In this document: positions 1 to 9,702 of the stretch, piece after piece
Position numbering within the stretch: the stretch's first letter is position 1
Layout of the letters: every line of letters starts with the position of its first letter
Assembly (NCBI GenBank): GCA_003215355.1
Contig: QCKL01000004.1
Span: forward strand, 1 to 64,000
Length of the DNA stretch: 64,000 nucleotides
Source of the DNA: Prochlorococcus sp. AG-409-O23
GTDB taxonomy: Bacteria; Cyanobacteriota; Cyanobacteriia; PCC-6307; Cyanobiaceae
Direction of reading: 5' to 3'
The notes under the pieces: model-generated
The model's database searches: none
The model's input: the letters and a program-made list of their open reading frames with translations, nothing else
Told to the model about the DNA's origin: nothing
Position numbers and translations under genes: made by a program

Positions 1-140
1 TATCAGAAAGGCTATTGGAAGCAGCAAATAGAGAATTATGGACTTCACCTAATGAAGATAGTATTGAATTATTAAAAGATATAGTAAGCCTATCCGATTC
101 AAGGATAGAAAACATTAATAGCAATCAGTTGAGTAATTAA
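1..140 (+). CDS. cobN: CobN / magnesium-chelatase H-like protein, C-terminal end (partial)
   Basis: The reading frame enters from the left edge and stops with TAA at 138-140. About 45 residues remain. They begin SERLLEAANRELW, which resembles the conserved end of the large cobaltochelatase subunit CobN, where a short 'RLLEA' helix precedes a variable tail. In cyanobacteria CobN-type proteins insert cobalt into the corrin ring during cobalamin synthesis; the related ChlH inserts magnesium for chlorophyll. The fragment is too short to show metal-site residues, so the call rests on the tail motif alone. The next gene lies on the opposite strand, ending 20 bases away. Confidence 0.6.
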   Translation, partial: SERLLEAANRELWTSPNEDSIELLKDIVSLSDSRIENINSNQLSN

Positions 141-160
141 AAACTAACCATTTAATTTGT

Positions 161-817
161 TTATCTGCCATTCAAACTAATACCATGAGTATCTGTACCA
201 CAAGTCCTAAGCATTCCATAGGACTCTAGCCTTTGATCTACTAAATCACATATTATTGGTGTAGCTATCCATGATGTATTCATGTCATAATCGTACCAAG
301 CCTCACCACCGTCGAATCCAAGATCAAAAGCAGCATCAATAAGCTCAGAAAAACCTTTCCTATATCTTGCAGGGTGTGCAAGGATTGCAAACCCACCTGA
401 ATCTTGAATAGTTTTTACCACATTTTCGGCTCTAAGTGAATCACCATGCAATGCTTCTCCTAAAGTATATTTGCGTATTACTGGATCATCTGATCTAAAA
501 CCTAATCCTAGAATATGAATTAAGCATCCCTTTAAGGTAGCGCTAATCTCAATACCAGACCAAATAGTTGGTGTACTTAATCCGATATCATTTTGTCTCT
601 TTATCCACTCACTTATTATGTGATACGCATATACATTATGGTGGTCAGTTACGGCAAAATCATTCAATCCTATTTTATTCGCTTGTTCTACCAGTTGAAT
701 TGGGGTAAGACTTCCATCGCTGTGCATAGTATGCATATGAAAATTAAGTGAATTAGGGCAACTATCCTTTGAAACGTTTGAAAGTATCTTTTTAAGTTTT
801 GTTTTGTTATTTTCCAT
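161..817 (-). CDS. PHP-domain metal-dependent phosphoesterase
   Basis: Protein of about 218 residues with the PHP (polymerase and histidinol phosphatase) fold. The metal-binding motif HMHTMHSDG lies near residue 30, followed by AVTDHHNV, a mid-protein AHPAR, and a terminal GTDTHG. These are the His/Asp clusters that bind metal ions in TrpH/YciV-type phosphoesterases. Those enzymes hydrolyse nucleotide or oligonucleotide phosphates; the substrate here is not known. The gene follows hemJ on the same strand. The ATG at 817 is two bases past the hemJ stop, and a TTG two codons upstream would overlap it, so the two are probably cotranscribed. Confidence 0.75.
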   Translation of the reverse strand: MENNKTKLKKILSNVSKDSCPNSLNFHMHTMHSDGSLTPIQLVEQANKIGLNDFAVTDHHNVYAYHIISEWIKRQNDIGLSTPTIWSGIEISATLKGCLIHILGLGFRSDDPVIRKYTLGEALHGDSLRAENVVKTIQDSGGFAILAHPARYRKGFSELIDAAFDLGFDGGEAWYDYDMNTSWIATPIICDLVDQRLESYGMLRTCGTDTHGISLNGR

Positions 818-819
818 TG

Positions 820-1392
820 TCAATTTATACTATTTTTTTCAGAATTAAGCCGTCTCCACCTGGCATAAAATTGAATTGAAGCCGCCATAAATATAACTAG
901 TGCAATAATAAACCATGTAGCTGCACTTGTTGGAAACTGATTTTTGAAAACCACTAACATTACAACTAGTACAAGAATTATTGTGGGAAGTTCGTTTAAT
1001 GCCCTTAATTGCTTTCCATTCAAATTACAGGTACCATCTTGAAGGCTAGCCATTATTCTATAACAAAAGATATGATATATAATAAGACCAAATACTAGTG
1101 CTAATTTAATTTGCATCCACCATTGTTGTAAATAACTGGGTTGAATAATTAACAACCCAGCTGCCATAGTTGTAGCTAATATCATTCCGGGTGTAGTTAT
1201 GATATTTGCAAGCCTTCTCTCCATTAGTGAATACTGACTTCTAAAAACTTGCTTAATCTCTGTTTCTAATTCCTCTGTCTCTATATGATAGATAAATAGT
1301 CGCACAAGGTAAAATAAGCCTGCGAACCAAACGACAACACCAATAATGTGAAGTGATTTGAACCATAGGTAAGCCTCTGGGGGCAAGGTCAT
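820..1392 (-). CDS. hemJ: HemJ-type protoporphyrinogen IX oxidase
   Basis: 190-residue integral membrane protein with about four or five hydrophobic helices. The first carries WFKSLHIIGVVVWFAGL, the hallmark of HemJ with its conserved histidine, followed by YLVRLFIYH. HemJ is the protoporphyrinogen oxidase of most cyanobacteria and supplies protoporphyrin IX to both haem and chlorophyll synthesis. The C-terminal helix ends in a basic tail. The start ATG gives the usual family length. A short spacer (1393-1533) separates it from uvrC, and the PHP gene follows directly. Confidence 0.85.
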   Translation of the reverse strand: MTLPPEAYLWFKSLHIIGVVVWFAGLFYLVRLFIYHIETEELETEIKQVFRSQYSLMERRLANIITTPGMILATTMAAGLLIIQPSYLQQWWMQIKLALVFGLIIYHIFCYRIMASLQDGTCNLNGKQLRALNELPTIILVLVVMLVVFKNQFPTSAATWFIIALVIFMAASIQFYARWRRLNSEKNSIN

Positions 1393-1533
1393 AGGTTCCT
1401 GGAGAATACGTTCTTAGGCTATTAAAGGATTGCTTGAATAAGAAGCTATGTTTGTCCTAATTAACAACAAATCACTATTTAAGTCTGATAATCCTAATGG
1501 TTAGGGAAAAAACATCAATTCTGACGTTTAAGA

Positions 1534-3468
1534 TCATCGCTCATTTAGCTTAGGAAGATGGCTGTCACTTGTTATTTCCTCATTTGGGTGAAAATAGTTC
1601 CAGACCTCTTTAGCAGTTGATGAGCCAAGCCCTGGCGTCTTTTCTAACTGTTGAAGGCTTGCAAGCTGAATAGCGTCTATTGAGTTAAAAAAAGCCAAGA
1701 GCTCTTTTATTCGTTTTGGACCAAGGCCGGGAATCTCACTTAGGCGAGACCTATTCATCCTTTCGCCTCTTTTTTGTCTATGATAGTTAATTGCAAATCT
1801 ATGAGACTCATCCCTTAATCTCCTTAATAGCATGATTCCTGGTGAATTAGAATCAACATCTAAGGAAACTTTTGAATCAGGCAAGAAAACTTCTTCTTTT
1901 TTTTTGGCTAAGGAACAGATTTCGATATCTTCATTAAGTCCAAGATTACGAATGGTTTTCATTACTGCTGAAAGCTGACCCTTACCACCATCAATCAAAA
2001 TAAGATCAGGCCAATCATTTAAACCATTAGTACATAGAGCACTTGAATTTGACCTAGATAATTCCTTTAGGTTGACTCCATCTTTCTTTGCAAATGACCA
2101 CTTTTTAAAACGTCTTTGAATTACCTCAGAAAGTGATATAAAATCATCACTATGCCCTAAATCAACCTTTTCGTTTTTTATTTTATATTTTCTATAGTGT
2201 TGTTTAGCTGGCAAACCATCAATAAATACTATTTGTGAACCTACTGCATCACTTCCTTGTATATGACTTATATCGTAAGCTTCAATTCTGCGAGGAATCG
2301 AATCTAATTCAAGTATTTGTGCGAGATCCTCTAAAGCGTTATTTTGCTGTTCTTGACCTTTAATAATTCTATTTAATTCAAATATTGCATTCTTTTCAAC
2401 CAACTCTATTAAATCAGTTTTAGGTTTTCTCTTTGGACAAATTATATTTACACTTCTACCTTTTAGTTCTGTAAGCCATGATTTGATTAAATCTTGGCTA
2501 GGAAGTTCCTTTTGGATTAGTATCTCGGTAGGAATTTCAACAGGGTAAAGCTGACTATAGTGCTCTTCAATTACTCTCTGTAAAATTATATTTGCATTTA
2601 ACTTATTTGCATCTGCCGTAAAAGCCAGTCTACCTACCAATTTTCCAGAACGCATTTGAAATATCTGAGTAGACGCAATACGCTCATCATTTACAGTAGC
2701 AATAACATCTCTGTTAATTGATGAGTCAGGCAGTATCATCTTTTGGCTTTGATTTAGTGATTGAATGCCCCTAATTTGATCTCTAACTAATGCTGCTGAC
2801 TCATAATCCATTTTTGTAGAGTAGTCATTCATTTGTTTATTCAATAAGTCAGTAAGCTCTTCATTTCTCCCCTGAAAAACCATTTCTACTTTTTTTATAA
2901 TACCTCTGTACTCCTCAGCAGTAATTTTTCCCTGACATACACCTGGGCATCTTCCGATAGAGTAATTTAAGCAGGTTCTATCCTTGTACAAGGGTCTTGG
3001 CCTTTGTCTTAAAGGGAAAACTCTTTTGACAAGGAATAATGTATCTCTTAGAAGTCCAACATCGACGAATGGACCATAAAAGCGATCTTTTGGACTTCTT
3101 TGTCTTCTCCTCCTTGTTATATATATTCTGGGATATTCATCACTCCATGTAATACATAGATATGGATACTTTTTATCATCTTTAAGCAAAATATTAAAGT
3201 AAGGTTGATTTGTTTTAATTAAATTGGATTCCAATGTTAAAGCTTCTGATTCACTATCTGTAACAATAAAATCAATATCTACAACTTGTCTGACCATTAA
3301 TTTGATTCTTGGACTTAACTCATTATTACTTCTAAAATAGCTTCTAACTCTATTTTTTAGGCATTTCGATTTTCCAACATAAAGTATTCTTTCTTGTTCA
3401 TCCATCATCATGTAACATCCTGGCTCATTAGGTATATCTTGTAATCTTTGATTAATAAGATGATTCAT
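1534..3468 (-). CDS. uvrC: Excinuclease ABC subunit C
   Basis: UvrC makes the two incisions around DNA lesions in nucleotide excision repair with UvrA and UvrB. The N-terminus has the GIY-YIG nuclease region (IPNEPGCYMMMD, then ILYVGKSKCLKNRVRSYF). A UVR segment near residue 220 would contact UvrB, the RNase-H-like nuclease starts at RIEAYDISHIQGSDAVGSQI, and helix-hairpin-helix motifs (IPGLGPKRIKELL, TPGLGSSTAKEV) lie at the C-terminus. I chose ATG 3468, which gives a 644-residue protein; an in-frame TTG at 3510 would add 14 residues. It lies just downstream of the flavin reductase gene. Confidence 0.93.
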   Translation of the reverse strand: MNHLINQRLQDIPNEPGCYMMMDEQERILYVGKSKCLKNRVRSYFRSNNELSPRIKLMVRQVVDIDFIVTDSESEALTLESNLIKTNQPYFNILLKDDKKYPYLCITWSDEYPRIYITRRRRQRSPKDRFYGPFVDVGLLRDTLFLVKRVFPLRQRPRPLYKDRTCLNYSIGRCPGVCQGKITAEEYRGIIKKVEMVFQGRNEELTDLLNKQMNDYSTKMDYESAALVRDQIRGIQSLNQSQKMILPDSSINRDVIATVNDERIASTQIFQMRSGKLVGRLAFTADANKLNANIILQRVIEEHYSQLYPVEIPTEILIQKELPSQDLIKSWLTELKGRSVNIICPKRKPKTDLIELVEKNAIFELNRIIKGQEQQNNALEDLAQILELDSIPRRIEAYDISHIQGSDAVGSQIVFIDGLPAKQHYRKYKIKNEKVDLGHSDDFISLSEVIQRRFKKWSFAKKDGVNLKELSRSNSSALCTNGLNDWPDLILIDGGKGQLSAVMKTIRNLGLNEDIEICSLAKKKEEVFLPDSKVSLDVDSNSPGIMLLRRLRDESHRFAINYHRQKRGERMNRSRLSEIPGLGPKRIKELLAFFNSIDAIQLASLQQLEKTPGLGSSTAKEVWNYFHPNEEITSDSHLPKLNER

Positions 3469-3516
3469 ATTTTTAGCTGTAGTATTGTTTTTATGTTCAG
3501 ACTTAAACAATTAAAA

Positions 3517-3999
3517 CTAGCCGCCGTATGACCATCCTGTAGAAGCTAAGTCCAAAGATTCTTTATCCTCTATAAGCTTTGCTGATTTAACTTCTCCAAC
3601 AAAGACACTATGATCTCCACTGCTGACTTTTCCAATCACTTCACACTCAACTCCTCCTATCGCGTTGTCCAGCAAAGGCAAACCTAATGTTCCAAGCGAA
3701 TATGGAGCAGACTCAAAGCGTCCTCCCAAGGCTGTCTGTGGTTTAAAGAAAACAGCAGCTAAATCTTTTTGGTCAGATCTAAGGACATTTAGTGAAAATC
3801 GACTTGTTCTCTCAATAATTCCATGACTTGAGCCCTCAGCCCTAACAGCCATCACTACAAGTGGAGGCTCAAAGGAACCTTGTGTTACCCAGCTGGCTGT
3901 AAATCCATTGATTTCATCTCCTTCTCTAACTCCACAGATGAAGAGGCCATGGGGTATTTTGCGTAGAAGAACCTTTTTTGCTTCAAGATCGAGTGTCAT
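3517..3999 (-). CDS. Flavin reductase-like FMN-binding protein
   Basis: 160-residue single-domain protein of the flavin reductase / split-barrel FMN-binding family. Typical segments are KIPHGLFICGVREGDEINGF, then TASWVTQGSFEPPLVVMAV, and a central SRFSLNVL. Such proteins reduce free flavin with NAD(P)H or resemble the flavodoxin-like domain of flavodiiron proteins. Partners cannot be told from the sequence. It precedes uvrC by a few bases on the same strand and is divergent from coaD (73-base spacer). Confidence 0.8.
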   Translation of the reverse strand: MTLDLEAKKVLLRKIPHGLFICGVREGDEINGFTASWVTQGSFEPPLVVMAVRAEGSSHGIIERTSRFSLNVLRSDQKDLAAVFFKPQTALGGRFESAPYSLGTLGLPLLDNAIGGVECEVIGKVSSGDHSVFVGEVKSAKLIEDKESLDLASTGWSYGG

Positions 4000-4072
4000 C
4001 GACTAAGCGCATACTTTTAATAACTCTACGCAGCTAATAGCTGGATACCATCAGAGAGTTACTGTTCTGATT

Positions 4073-4579
4073 ATGAGGGTGCTTTATCCAGGCAGCTTTG
4101 ACCCATTAACTTTTGGTCATCTAGACCTAATCGAAAGAGGATGCGACCTTTTTGGAGAGGTGGTTGTAGCAGTACTTAAGAATCCAGATAAAAAAGCAAC
4201 CTTTCCTATTGAACAGCGCTTGGCTCAAATAGAAGAAGCAACATACCATTTGCAAGGTATTGAGGTGATTAGCTTTGAGGGGCTAACCGTTTCTTGTGCA
4301 CGTATTCATAAAGCAGATCTGATTCTTAGAGGCTTAAGAGCTTTAAGTGACTTTGAATATGAATTGCAAATTGCTCATACAAACAGATCATTGGACTCTG
4401 AATTTGAAACTGTATTCCTCGCAACTGAAGCCCACCACAGCTTTCTCAGCAGTTCAGTGGTGAAGGAAGTTGCAAGATTTGGAGGAGATACAAGACATAT
4501 GGTGCCCGAGGTAGTGGCAAAAGACCTAAATAGGCTTTTTAATTCAGGTTTAGATAATGATCCTTATGAAAGAAGCTAG
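4073..4579 (+). CDS. coaD: Phosphopantetheine adenylyltransferase
   Basis: CoaD transfers AMP from ATP to 4'-phosphopantetheine, the penultimate step of coenzyme A synthesis. The 168-residue protein begins [20 protein letters not shown], containing the nucleotidyltransferase (T/H)xGH signature as TFGH. Further family blocks are [13 protein letters not shown] and the ending [18 protein letters not shown]. Length is typical. The last 14-23 bases overlap the start of the coiled-coil gene that follows, implying coupled translation. Confidence 0.95.
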   Translation: MRVLYPGSFDPLTFGHLDLIERGCDLFGEVVVAVLKNPDKKATFPIEQRLAQIEEATYHLQGIEVISFEGLTVSCARIHKADLILRGLRALSDFEYELQIAHTNRSLDSEFETVFLATEAHHSFLSSSVVKEVARFGGDTRHMVPEVVAKDLNRLFNSGLDNDPYERS

Positions 4580-5504
4580 TTTATTAACCCTTGATCTCCT
4601 GGACAAGCTTGAGGAACTATTCCTTGATGGTTCACGTGTACCATTTAGCGGTGGCCGAATAGTTGATGAGCAAGAAGCTATAGACGTTCTAGATGCAATA
4701 CGAGAATCAATTCCTCAAGAGATTCCGCTAGCTCAAGAAATTGTAGATCAGGGAAGGGTATATATCGAAAAAGCACAAAGGCATTCAGAGGAACTAATGC
4801 AGGCAGCAACAAGAAAGAAAGAACAAATGCTCAATCACAAATCAATAAGACAAGAAGCAGAAAATAAAGTCCTTGAGATACAAAATAACGCAAAGATACA
4901 AAGCGATAAACTTGTACTAGCAGCTAGGCAACAGTCAGCGCTCATAGAAAGTGAAATGAAATCTAGTTTTTCTGAATTAGAAAAAAAATATTCACAAAGA
5001 CGTCAGCAATTAGAACAAGAGTATCTAGATCGTAGACAATTATTAGAAAACGAAATCACGGAGATAAGGCTTAAAGCATCGGAAGAACATGATATCAATT
5101 GTAAATCTGCGTTAAATGAACTGGAGAAATTAAGGGAAGAGAGTATCAAGCTAAGAGTGGATGCTAATTCAGAAGCTGAAAGAATACATTATGAGGCCAT
5201 TCAATTTAGGAATCAAACTCAGAAGCAATGTGAGGTTCTGATTCAGAAAAACCGTAATGAAGCTGATTCTATACAGGACGGGGCCAATAGATACGCTATA
5301 AAGGCCTTAAATGAGTTAGAACAAAGACTTTCAGAGATGACAAACGAAGTTATTGCTGGGAGGCGCGAATTAAGTAAAATTCAATCAATAAATAATAGTG
5401 ATAGGAACAAGACTAAAATAAATGATAACAGTAACTTGATCAACTTTAACCCAGCACGAAGACAGGTTACGAGGCTTGCAAAATCAATCAAGAGCATTGG
5501 TTAA
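4566..5504 (+). CDS. DivIVA-like coiled-coil protein
   Basis: Protein of about 312 residues, highly charged and almost entirely predicted helix or coiled coil after residue 60 (long runs of Glu, Gln, Lys and Arg). The N-terminus has [19 protein letters not shown], as in cyanobacterial DivIVA/Cdv3-like cell-division proteins; the remainder resembles ATP-synthase b-like stalks. There is no membrane segment. ATG 4566 (MKEASLL) is preferred; ATG 4557 is three codons upstream. The start overlaps coaD. The 3' end overlaps the convergent dacB-like gene by 17 nt. A structural role in division or envelope growth is inference. Confidence 0.6.
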   Translation: MKEASLLTLDLLDKLEELFLDGSRVPFSGGRIVDEQEAIDVLDAIRESIPQEIPLAQEIVDQGRVYIEKAQRHSEELMQAATRKKEQMLNHKSIRQEAENKVLEIQNNAKIQSDKLVLAARQQSALIESEMKSSFSELEKKYSQRRQQLEQEYLDRRQLLENEITEIRLKASEEHDINCKSALNELEKLREESIKLRVDANSEAERIHYEAIQFRNQTQKQCEVLIQKNRNEADSIQDGANRYAIKALNELEQRLSEMTNEVIAGRRELSKIQSINNSDRNKTKINDNSNLINFNPARRQVTRLAKSIKSIG

Positions 5505-6759
5505 ATTTACTAGATTCTTTTAAAATATTAAGAATATGTTGATCAGGACTTATAGCATTATTACTTAAAATGCTTATATACCTTTGATCGTCTTTGAATT
5601 TTACAATACCTGATAAAGACTTAACACCAGTAAGCGTTCCAGACTTACCTATGAAACGACCAACAAGATCTGCGTTCTTATAACTGTTGCTAAGAGTTCC
5701 TCTAATACCAAGAACCGAAAAAGATGATTTATAGACCTCAGAGAATCTGTGAATATTCATTCTGTATAGAAGCCTTGTTATACCAAATGTTGTAAGTCGA
5801 TTTTTTGGTGAAAGTCCACTACCATCTGAAATACTAAAGCCTTCAATAGGAATTTTATTTTTCTTGAGCCAACTAATCAGATGTTTTACTGCTATATTAT
5901 TAGACCAACTGTTGGAAGCCTTCCGTAATAATACTTCTGAAGTGAAATTATGACTTTCAGAATTAGCAAGACTTAAAAGTGCATAAAGTGGTGCAGAAGA
6001 AAACTTCTTAATGACTTTACTTCGCCTTCTTGAGAAATAATGTGGTTCTACAGAAGTAACAGAGGAATTATAGCCATTTGTATTTGAGGATTGAATTAGA
6101 AAAGATGATAGTTCTCTAACTGGGTTAATTATAGCTTTATTGAATGAATTACTTGTTATTGCAAGTCTAGTTATTGGCGCACCATAACTCTCAAGCTTAT
6201 CCTCACTTAACCAGTTACTTGGCCACCATATACTTTGAGGTTCCTCATATAATATAAATTTTAGGTTAGATTGTCTACCTTGAGATTCTTGATTTGAAAT
6301 TGAATAGTTGATAATATCATTAATACTTTTTACATTAAAATCAGGGTCACCATTACCATATAATTCATATACGCCATCATTTCGAACGAAAAGAGTTGTG
6401 TCTAGCTTATAGCCAGGACCTAATTTATCTAAAGCATATGCTGTTGACAATAGTTTTAGGTTAGACGCTGGGATCCTTGGAACGCTTCCATTTATATCTG
6501 CGATAACTTGTCCACTAGAGTTTAGTATAGTAATACTCCATAATCCATTTAGGTTGGATAATATATTCTTTATTCTAGATTGAAGAGAATCACAAATTTT
6601 TCGTTCATTACGCTGAGGCAAAGCATAAAGAAAATATCTTACTCTGCGAAAAAGTTTGATATCAACATTATTATTTATAGAAATTGGGAGTATTAGTGAT
6701 GATAGTATCAAGAATAATATTAAAATGTATTTCTTTTTAAGATAAACATTAAGTATCAT
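5488..6759 (-). CDS. D-alanyl-D-alanine carboxypeptidase, PBP4 (S13) family
   Basis: 423-residue protein with an N-terminal hydrophobic signal or anchor (about residues 9-30) directing it to the periplasm. Penicillin-binding motifs are visible: SNLK (SxxK nucleophile) in RIPASNLKLLSTAYA near residue 80, SDGSGLSPKNRLTT, and KSGT in FIGKSGTLTGVKSLSG. PBP4/DacB proteins trim peptide stems or cross-links of peptidoglycan. It is the last gene of a minus-strand run (dapF, cysteine desulfurase, DUF1995, this gene) with gaps of 13-30 bases. Its end overlaps the neighbouring DivIVA-like gene tail to tail. Confidence 0.82.
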   Translation of the reverse strand: MILNVYLKKKYILILFLILSSLILPISINNNVDIKLFRRVRYFLYALPQRNERKICDSLQSRIKNILSNLNGLWSITILNSSGQVIADINGSVPRIPASNLKLLSTAYALDKLGPGYKLDTTLFVRNDGVYELYGNGDPDFNVKSINDIINYSISNQESQGRQSNLKFILYEEPQSIWWPSNWLSEDKLESYGAPITRLAITSNSFNKAIINPVRELSSFLIQSSNTNGYNSSVTSVEPHYFSRRRSKVIKKFSSAPLYALLSLANSESHNFTSEVLLRKASNSWSNNIAVKHLISWLKKNKIPIEGFSISDGSGLSPKNRLTTFGITRLLYRMNIHRFSEVYKSSFSVLGIRGTLSNSYKNADLVGRFIGKSGTLTGVKSLSGIVKFKDDQRYISILSNNAISPDQHILNILKESSKFNQCS

Positions 6760-6772
6760 AAAAGTACACTCG

Positions 6773-7402
6773 TTAGATAAAAGCTTCTTGGAGTTCTTCT
6801 AGATTAGGTTTTCGTTCAAATTTAGTTAAATATCTATATCCTTCAGGATCTAATCTAAAAAGATACCAATCCTGAGGATATATTCGTTGCAAAGCTCCAT
6901 TTGAGAGAGGCTCAAGCCAATAAATATATGTCCAAGAAGATAAGAACCCTTTTCTTCTATCTCTTGCAACACTACCTATTCCAACTGCTCCATCCTCTAA
7001 CTTTCCATTTATCATGATAATCTTCATATCAATCTTGCTACATAATTCAAAAAATTCTTCATAATCATAATGATTTGGTTCAATGCATAACAGTAATGAT
7101 ATGCCATCTAAATTATGTGAATTAACAGATAGATCCTTAAATGAGAATATAAATTGAGACAATTCTGGGGCATCTCGTTTTGCAAGAGCGGTTGCTCCTG
7201 TATCAGGCCAGGCTAGGGCAAATGATATATTTTTCTCCTGCAGTTTGCGTCCTAGGCGGATTACAAGAGGCAATAGCCTCAAGCCTTCAAACTTTAGATT
7301 CACTGCTGAACGAGCTTTTGAGGTATCTGCTAAAGAATTCTCTATAGCATGAAACATACTTTCTTCGGCTTCTAAAAGATCTACAGGAAGTTTCTTTAAC
7401 AT
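6773..7402 (-). CDS. DUF1995 family protein
   Basis: 209-residue soluble protein. The pattern (LPVDLLEAEESMFHAIENSL, then LRLLPLVIRL, AWPDTGATALAKRD and WYLFRLDPEGYRYL) matches DUF1995, a family found in cyanobacteria and plastids that includes the plant photosystem assembly factor LPA3. Its molecular role here is unknown. It sits between the cysteine desulfurase and the PBP4 gene with short spacers, consistent with one transcript. Confidence 0.7.
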   Translation of the reverse strand: MLKKLPVDLLEAEESMFHAIENSLADTSKARSAVNLKFEGLRLLPLVIRLGRKLQEKNISFALAWPDTGATALAKRDAPELSQFIFSFKDLSVNSHNLDGISLLLCIEPNHYDYEEFFELCSKIDMKIIMINGKLEDGAVGIGSVARDRRKGFLSSWTYIYWLEPLSNGALQRIYPQDWYLFRLDPEGYRYLTKFERKPNLEELQEAFI

Positions 7403-7432
7403 AATGGAATCCCAGACGTAATAAATTCTAAT

Positions 7433-8632
7433 CTAAATTGGATTGGCTTGATTTACAGCAAGATCTAATATTTTAGGCAGTATCTCTAATTGATTTTTAG
7501 TTACCCATGGACCTAAACTCAGTCTCAGCCCTGATTTCAACCACTTACTTTCTATGCCCATAGCCTTTAAGGCTTTACTATCTTCTACTGTTCCAGATTT
7601 GCATGCACTTCCACTACTAACATATATACCGTAATTAGACAGAACTCTTACTACTTCTCTTCCAGAAACTGGAACGCCATTTTTATTAGATAAAAGTAAT
7701 GAAATATGATTTTCTAATCTATGTTTAGGATGACCAGAGAAACGAATTCCAGGCAATTCTGAAAGCATATTTCGAAGATACTCGGTCATAGACTTAACAC
7801 TATTAGCATCACCCTTAAAAGAAATCCTCTTACGTGCTTGTTCTAAGGCTACAGCCATTCCAGCGATCATTGCAACAGGCTCAGTACCTGATCTGGAACC
7901 ACCTTCTTGACCACCTCCGACTATGAAGGGAGATTTATAATTAAAATTATCGTGTTTTCTAATTAATAGGCCTACTCCTTTTGGCCCTTGAAACTTATGA
8001 GCTGATGCACTTAGTAGGTCGATTGGTAATTTTTTCATATTAATAACATAATGAGGAAGAATTTGCGTTGCATCTGTATGAAAGATAATTTCTCTTTTAC
8101 GAGTTTCATTAGCCAATAACTCTATTGGTTGTATTGTTCCAATCTCACTTTGTCCCCAAATGATTGAAACTATCCTAGTTGGAGGGGCTAATATTTTATC
8201 TATCAAATCTAGATTAATTAACCCATATTTGGTAACAGGCCATTCCAAAACATCCCAGCCCATTGACCTTAACTTGTTAGCAGATTCAATTACTGCTGGG
8301 TGTTCAAGGGCTGAGATTACAATTCGTCCTGGAGATATTGATTGAGCTGTTCCTACAATTGCTGTATTAATTGACTCTGTAGCTCCTGATGTAAAAACCA
8401 AGTCTTCAATATCTGAGTTCAATAGATTACATATACTAATTCGACTTGACTCTAAAACTTCAGCTGCTTTAACACCAACTAAATGAATGCTAGATGGATT
8501 ACCCCAACACAATTGTTGAACCTGAGTAATTTTATTAATCACCTCTTGAGTAGGTGGAGTAGTGGAGCAAGCATCTAAATACAAGTCTGCCTTTTTTTCT
8601 TCAGGTGAAAATTTGTAATTAAGCTTATCCAT
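7433..8632 (-). CDS. Cysteine desulfurase (NifS/IscS-like)
   Basis: PLP-dependent enzyme of 399 residues that takes sulfur from cysteine as a persulfide for Fe-S clusters and thiocofactors. The PLP lysine lies in LSASAHKFQGPKGVG, the catalytic cysteine in VSSGSACKSGT near residue 345, and the fold-type-I start is YLDACSTTPPTQEV. The short SSGSAC loop suggests the IscS/NifS class rather than SufS. It lies 16 bases after dapF and 30 bases before DUF1995 on the minus strand. Confidence 0.9.
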   Translation of the reverse strand: MDKLNYKFSPEEKKADLYLDACSTTPPTQEVINKITQVQQLCWGNPSSIHLVGVKAAEVLESSRISICNLLNSDIEDLVFTSGATESINTAIVGTAQSISPGRIVISALEHPAVIESANKLRSMGWDVLEWPVTKYGLINLDLIDKILAPPTRIVSIIWGQSEIGTIQPIELLANETRKREIIFHTDATQILPHYVINMKKLPIDLLSASAHKFQGPKGVGLLIRKHDNFNYKSPFIVGGGQEGGSRSGTEPVAMIAGMAVALEQARKRISFKGDANSVKSMTEYLRNMLSELPGIRFSGHPKHRLENHISLLLSNKNGVPVSGREVVRVLSNYGIYVSSGSACKSGTVEDSKALKAMGIESKWLKSGLRLSLGPWVTKNQLEILPKILDLAVNQANPI

Positions 8633-8648
8633 AGCTAAGTTTGAATAA

Positions 8649-9521
8649 CTAAGAAATGCTATTGATATAGTTCGGAATTAAACTTGCTTTGAAAACGCCT
8701 ATTGCTTCGCCAGTGATGAAAACAGAGGAATCTATACCGTCCCATGATACTTTTAAGCTACCACCAGGTAGCTTAATCTCTACTTGACTTTCACATAAAC
8801 CTAGCATTTTACAAACAACTAAGGCTGCACAAGCACCTGTCCCACATGCGAGTGTAGGACCAGAGCCTCTTTCCCAGACTAATAGATTAAGATCTACTCT
8901 GCTTTTCAACTGAACAAAATGTACGTTTGTCTTCGAAGGAAACAATTGATGGTTTTCTAATATAGGACCATATTTCTCTAACTGGATAGATTTAATATCC
9001 TCTACTATAATGACTAAATGCGGATTACCCATTCCCACAGAACATACTTCAAATATTTCACCATCTATTTCTATCTGACCTTGTGGCAGTCCTAAAGGGC
9101 CAACAGGAAGAAGAGTTGGTACTTTTGAGGAGATCAATGTAGGTCTACCCATATTAACTAGAACATCTAACTTGTTAACGGGTTTAGAAATGATTAAACC
9201 TGCAAGTGTCTCAACTCTTATTTCCTCACCATCATCAAAATGATTGTTATCTGTAAGAAAACGACAAAGGCATCTAATTCCATTACCACACATCTCAGCC
9301 TCTGAGCCATCCGAGTTAAATATTCTCATCTTTACATCACCTCCTTGCTCAGAAGGTGAGGCAATAATCAAACCATCAGCTCCAACGCCAAAGCGCCTAT
9401 CACAAATACGTTTTATAAACTGAGGTTTGCTTAAGATCTCATTTTCTTTATTCCTATTCTTCAGTGCATCAAATAAAATAAAGTCATTACCAAGGCCATG
9501 GTATTTACTGAAATTAAGCAT
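8649..9521 (-). CDS. dapF: Diaminopimelate epimerase
   Basis: DapF interconverts LL- and meso-diaminopimelate for lysine and peptidoglycan synthesis without a cofactor. The 290-residue protein carries FSKYHGLGNDFILFDAL at the start and both active-site cysteine blocks: EMCGNGIRCLCRFL near residue 78 and ACGTGACAAL near residue 235. The start ATG at 9521 fits the family. It heads a four-gene minus-strand cluster ending in a peptidoglycan carboxypeptidase and is divergent from leuS. Confidence 0.96.
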   Translation of the reverse strand: MLNFSKYHGLGNDFILFDALKNRNKENEILSKPQFIKRICDRRFGVGADGLIIASPSEQGGDVKMRIFNSDGSEAEMCGNGIRCLCRFLTDNNHFDDGEEIRVETLAGLIISKPVNKLDVLVNMGRPTLISSKVPTLLPVGPLGLPQGQIEIDGEIFEVCSVGMGNPHLVIIVEDIKSIQLEKYGPILENHQLFPSKTNVHFVQLKSRVDLNLLVWERGSGPTLACGTGACAALVVCKMLGLCESQVEIKLPGGSLKVSWDGIDSSVFITGEAIGVFKASLIPNYINSIS

Positions 9522-9702
9522 TGGATTTATTTAATTTCTATAATAGAGACTAATGTACAACTTACGTCTCCATTAGCGATACTGCCCTTCAGTTCTACAT
9601 ATGTGAACAGAAACCCAGATATAGAGCCCAGGCTATGGCACGATTTATAAATAGTTACCCAAGCAAGTGAAGGTCAACTACCCATCCAGTTCCCCTAAAC
9701 AG

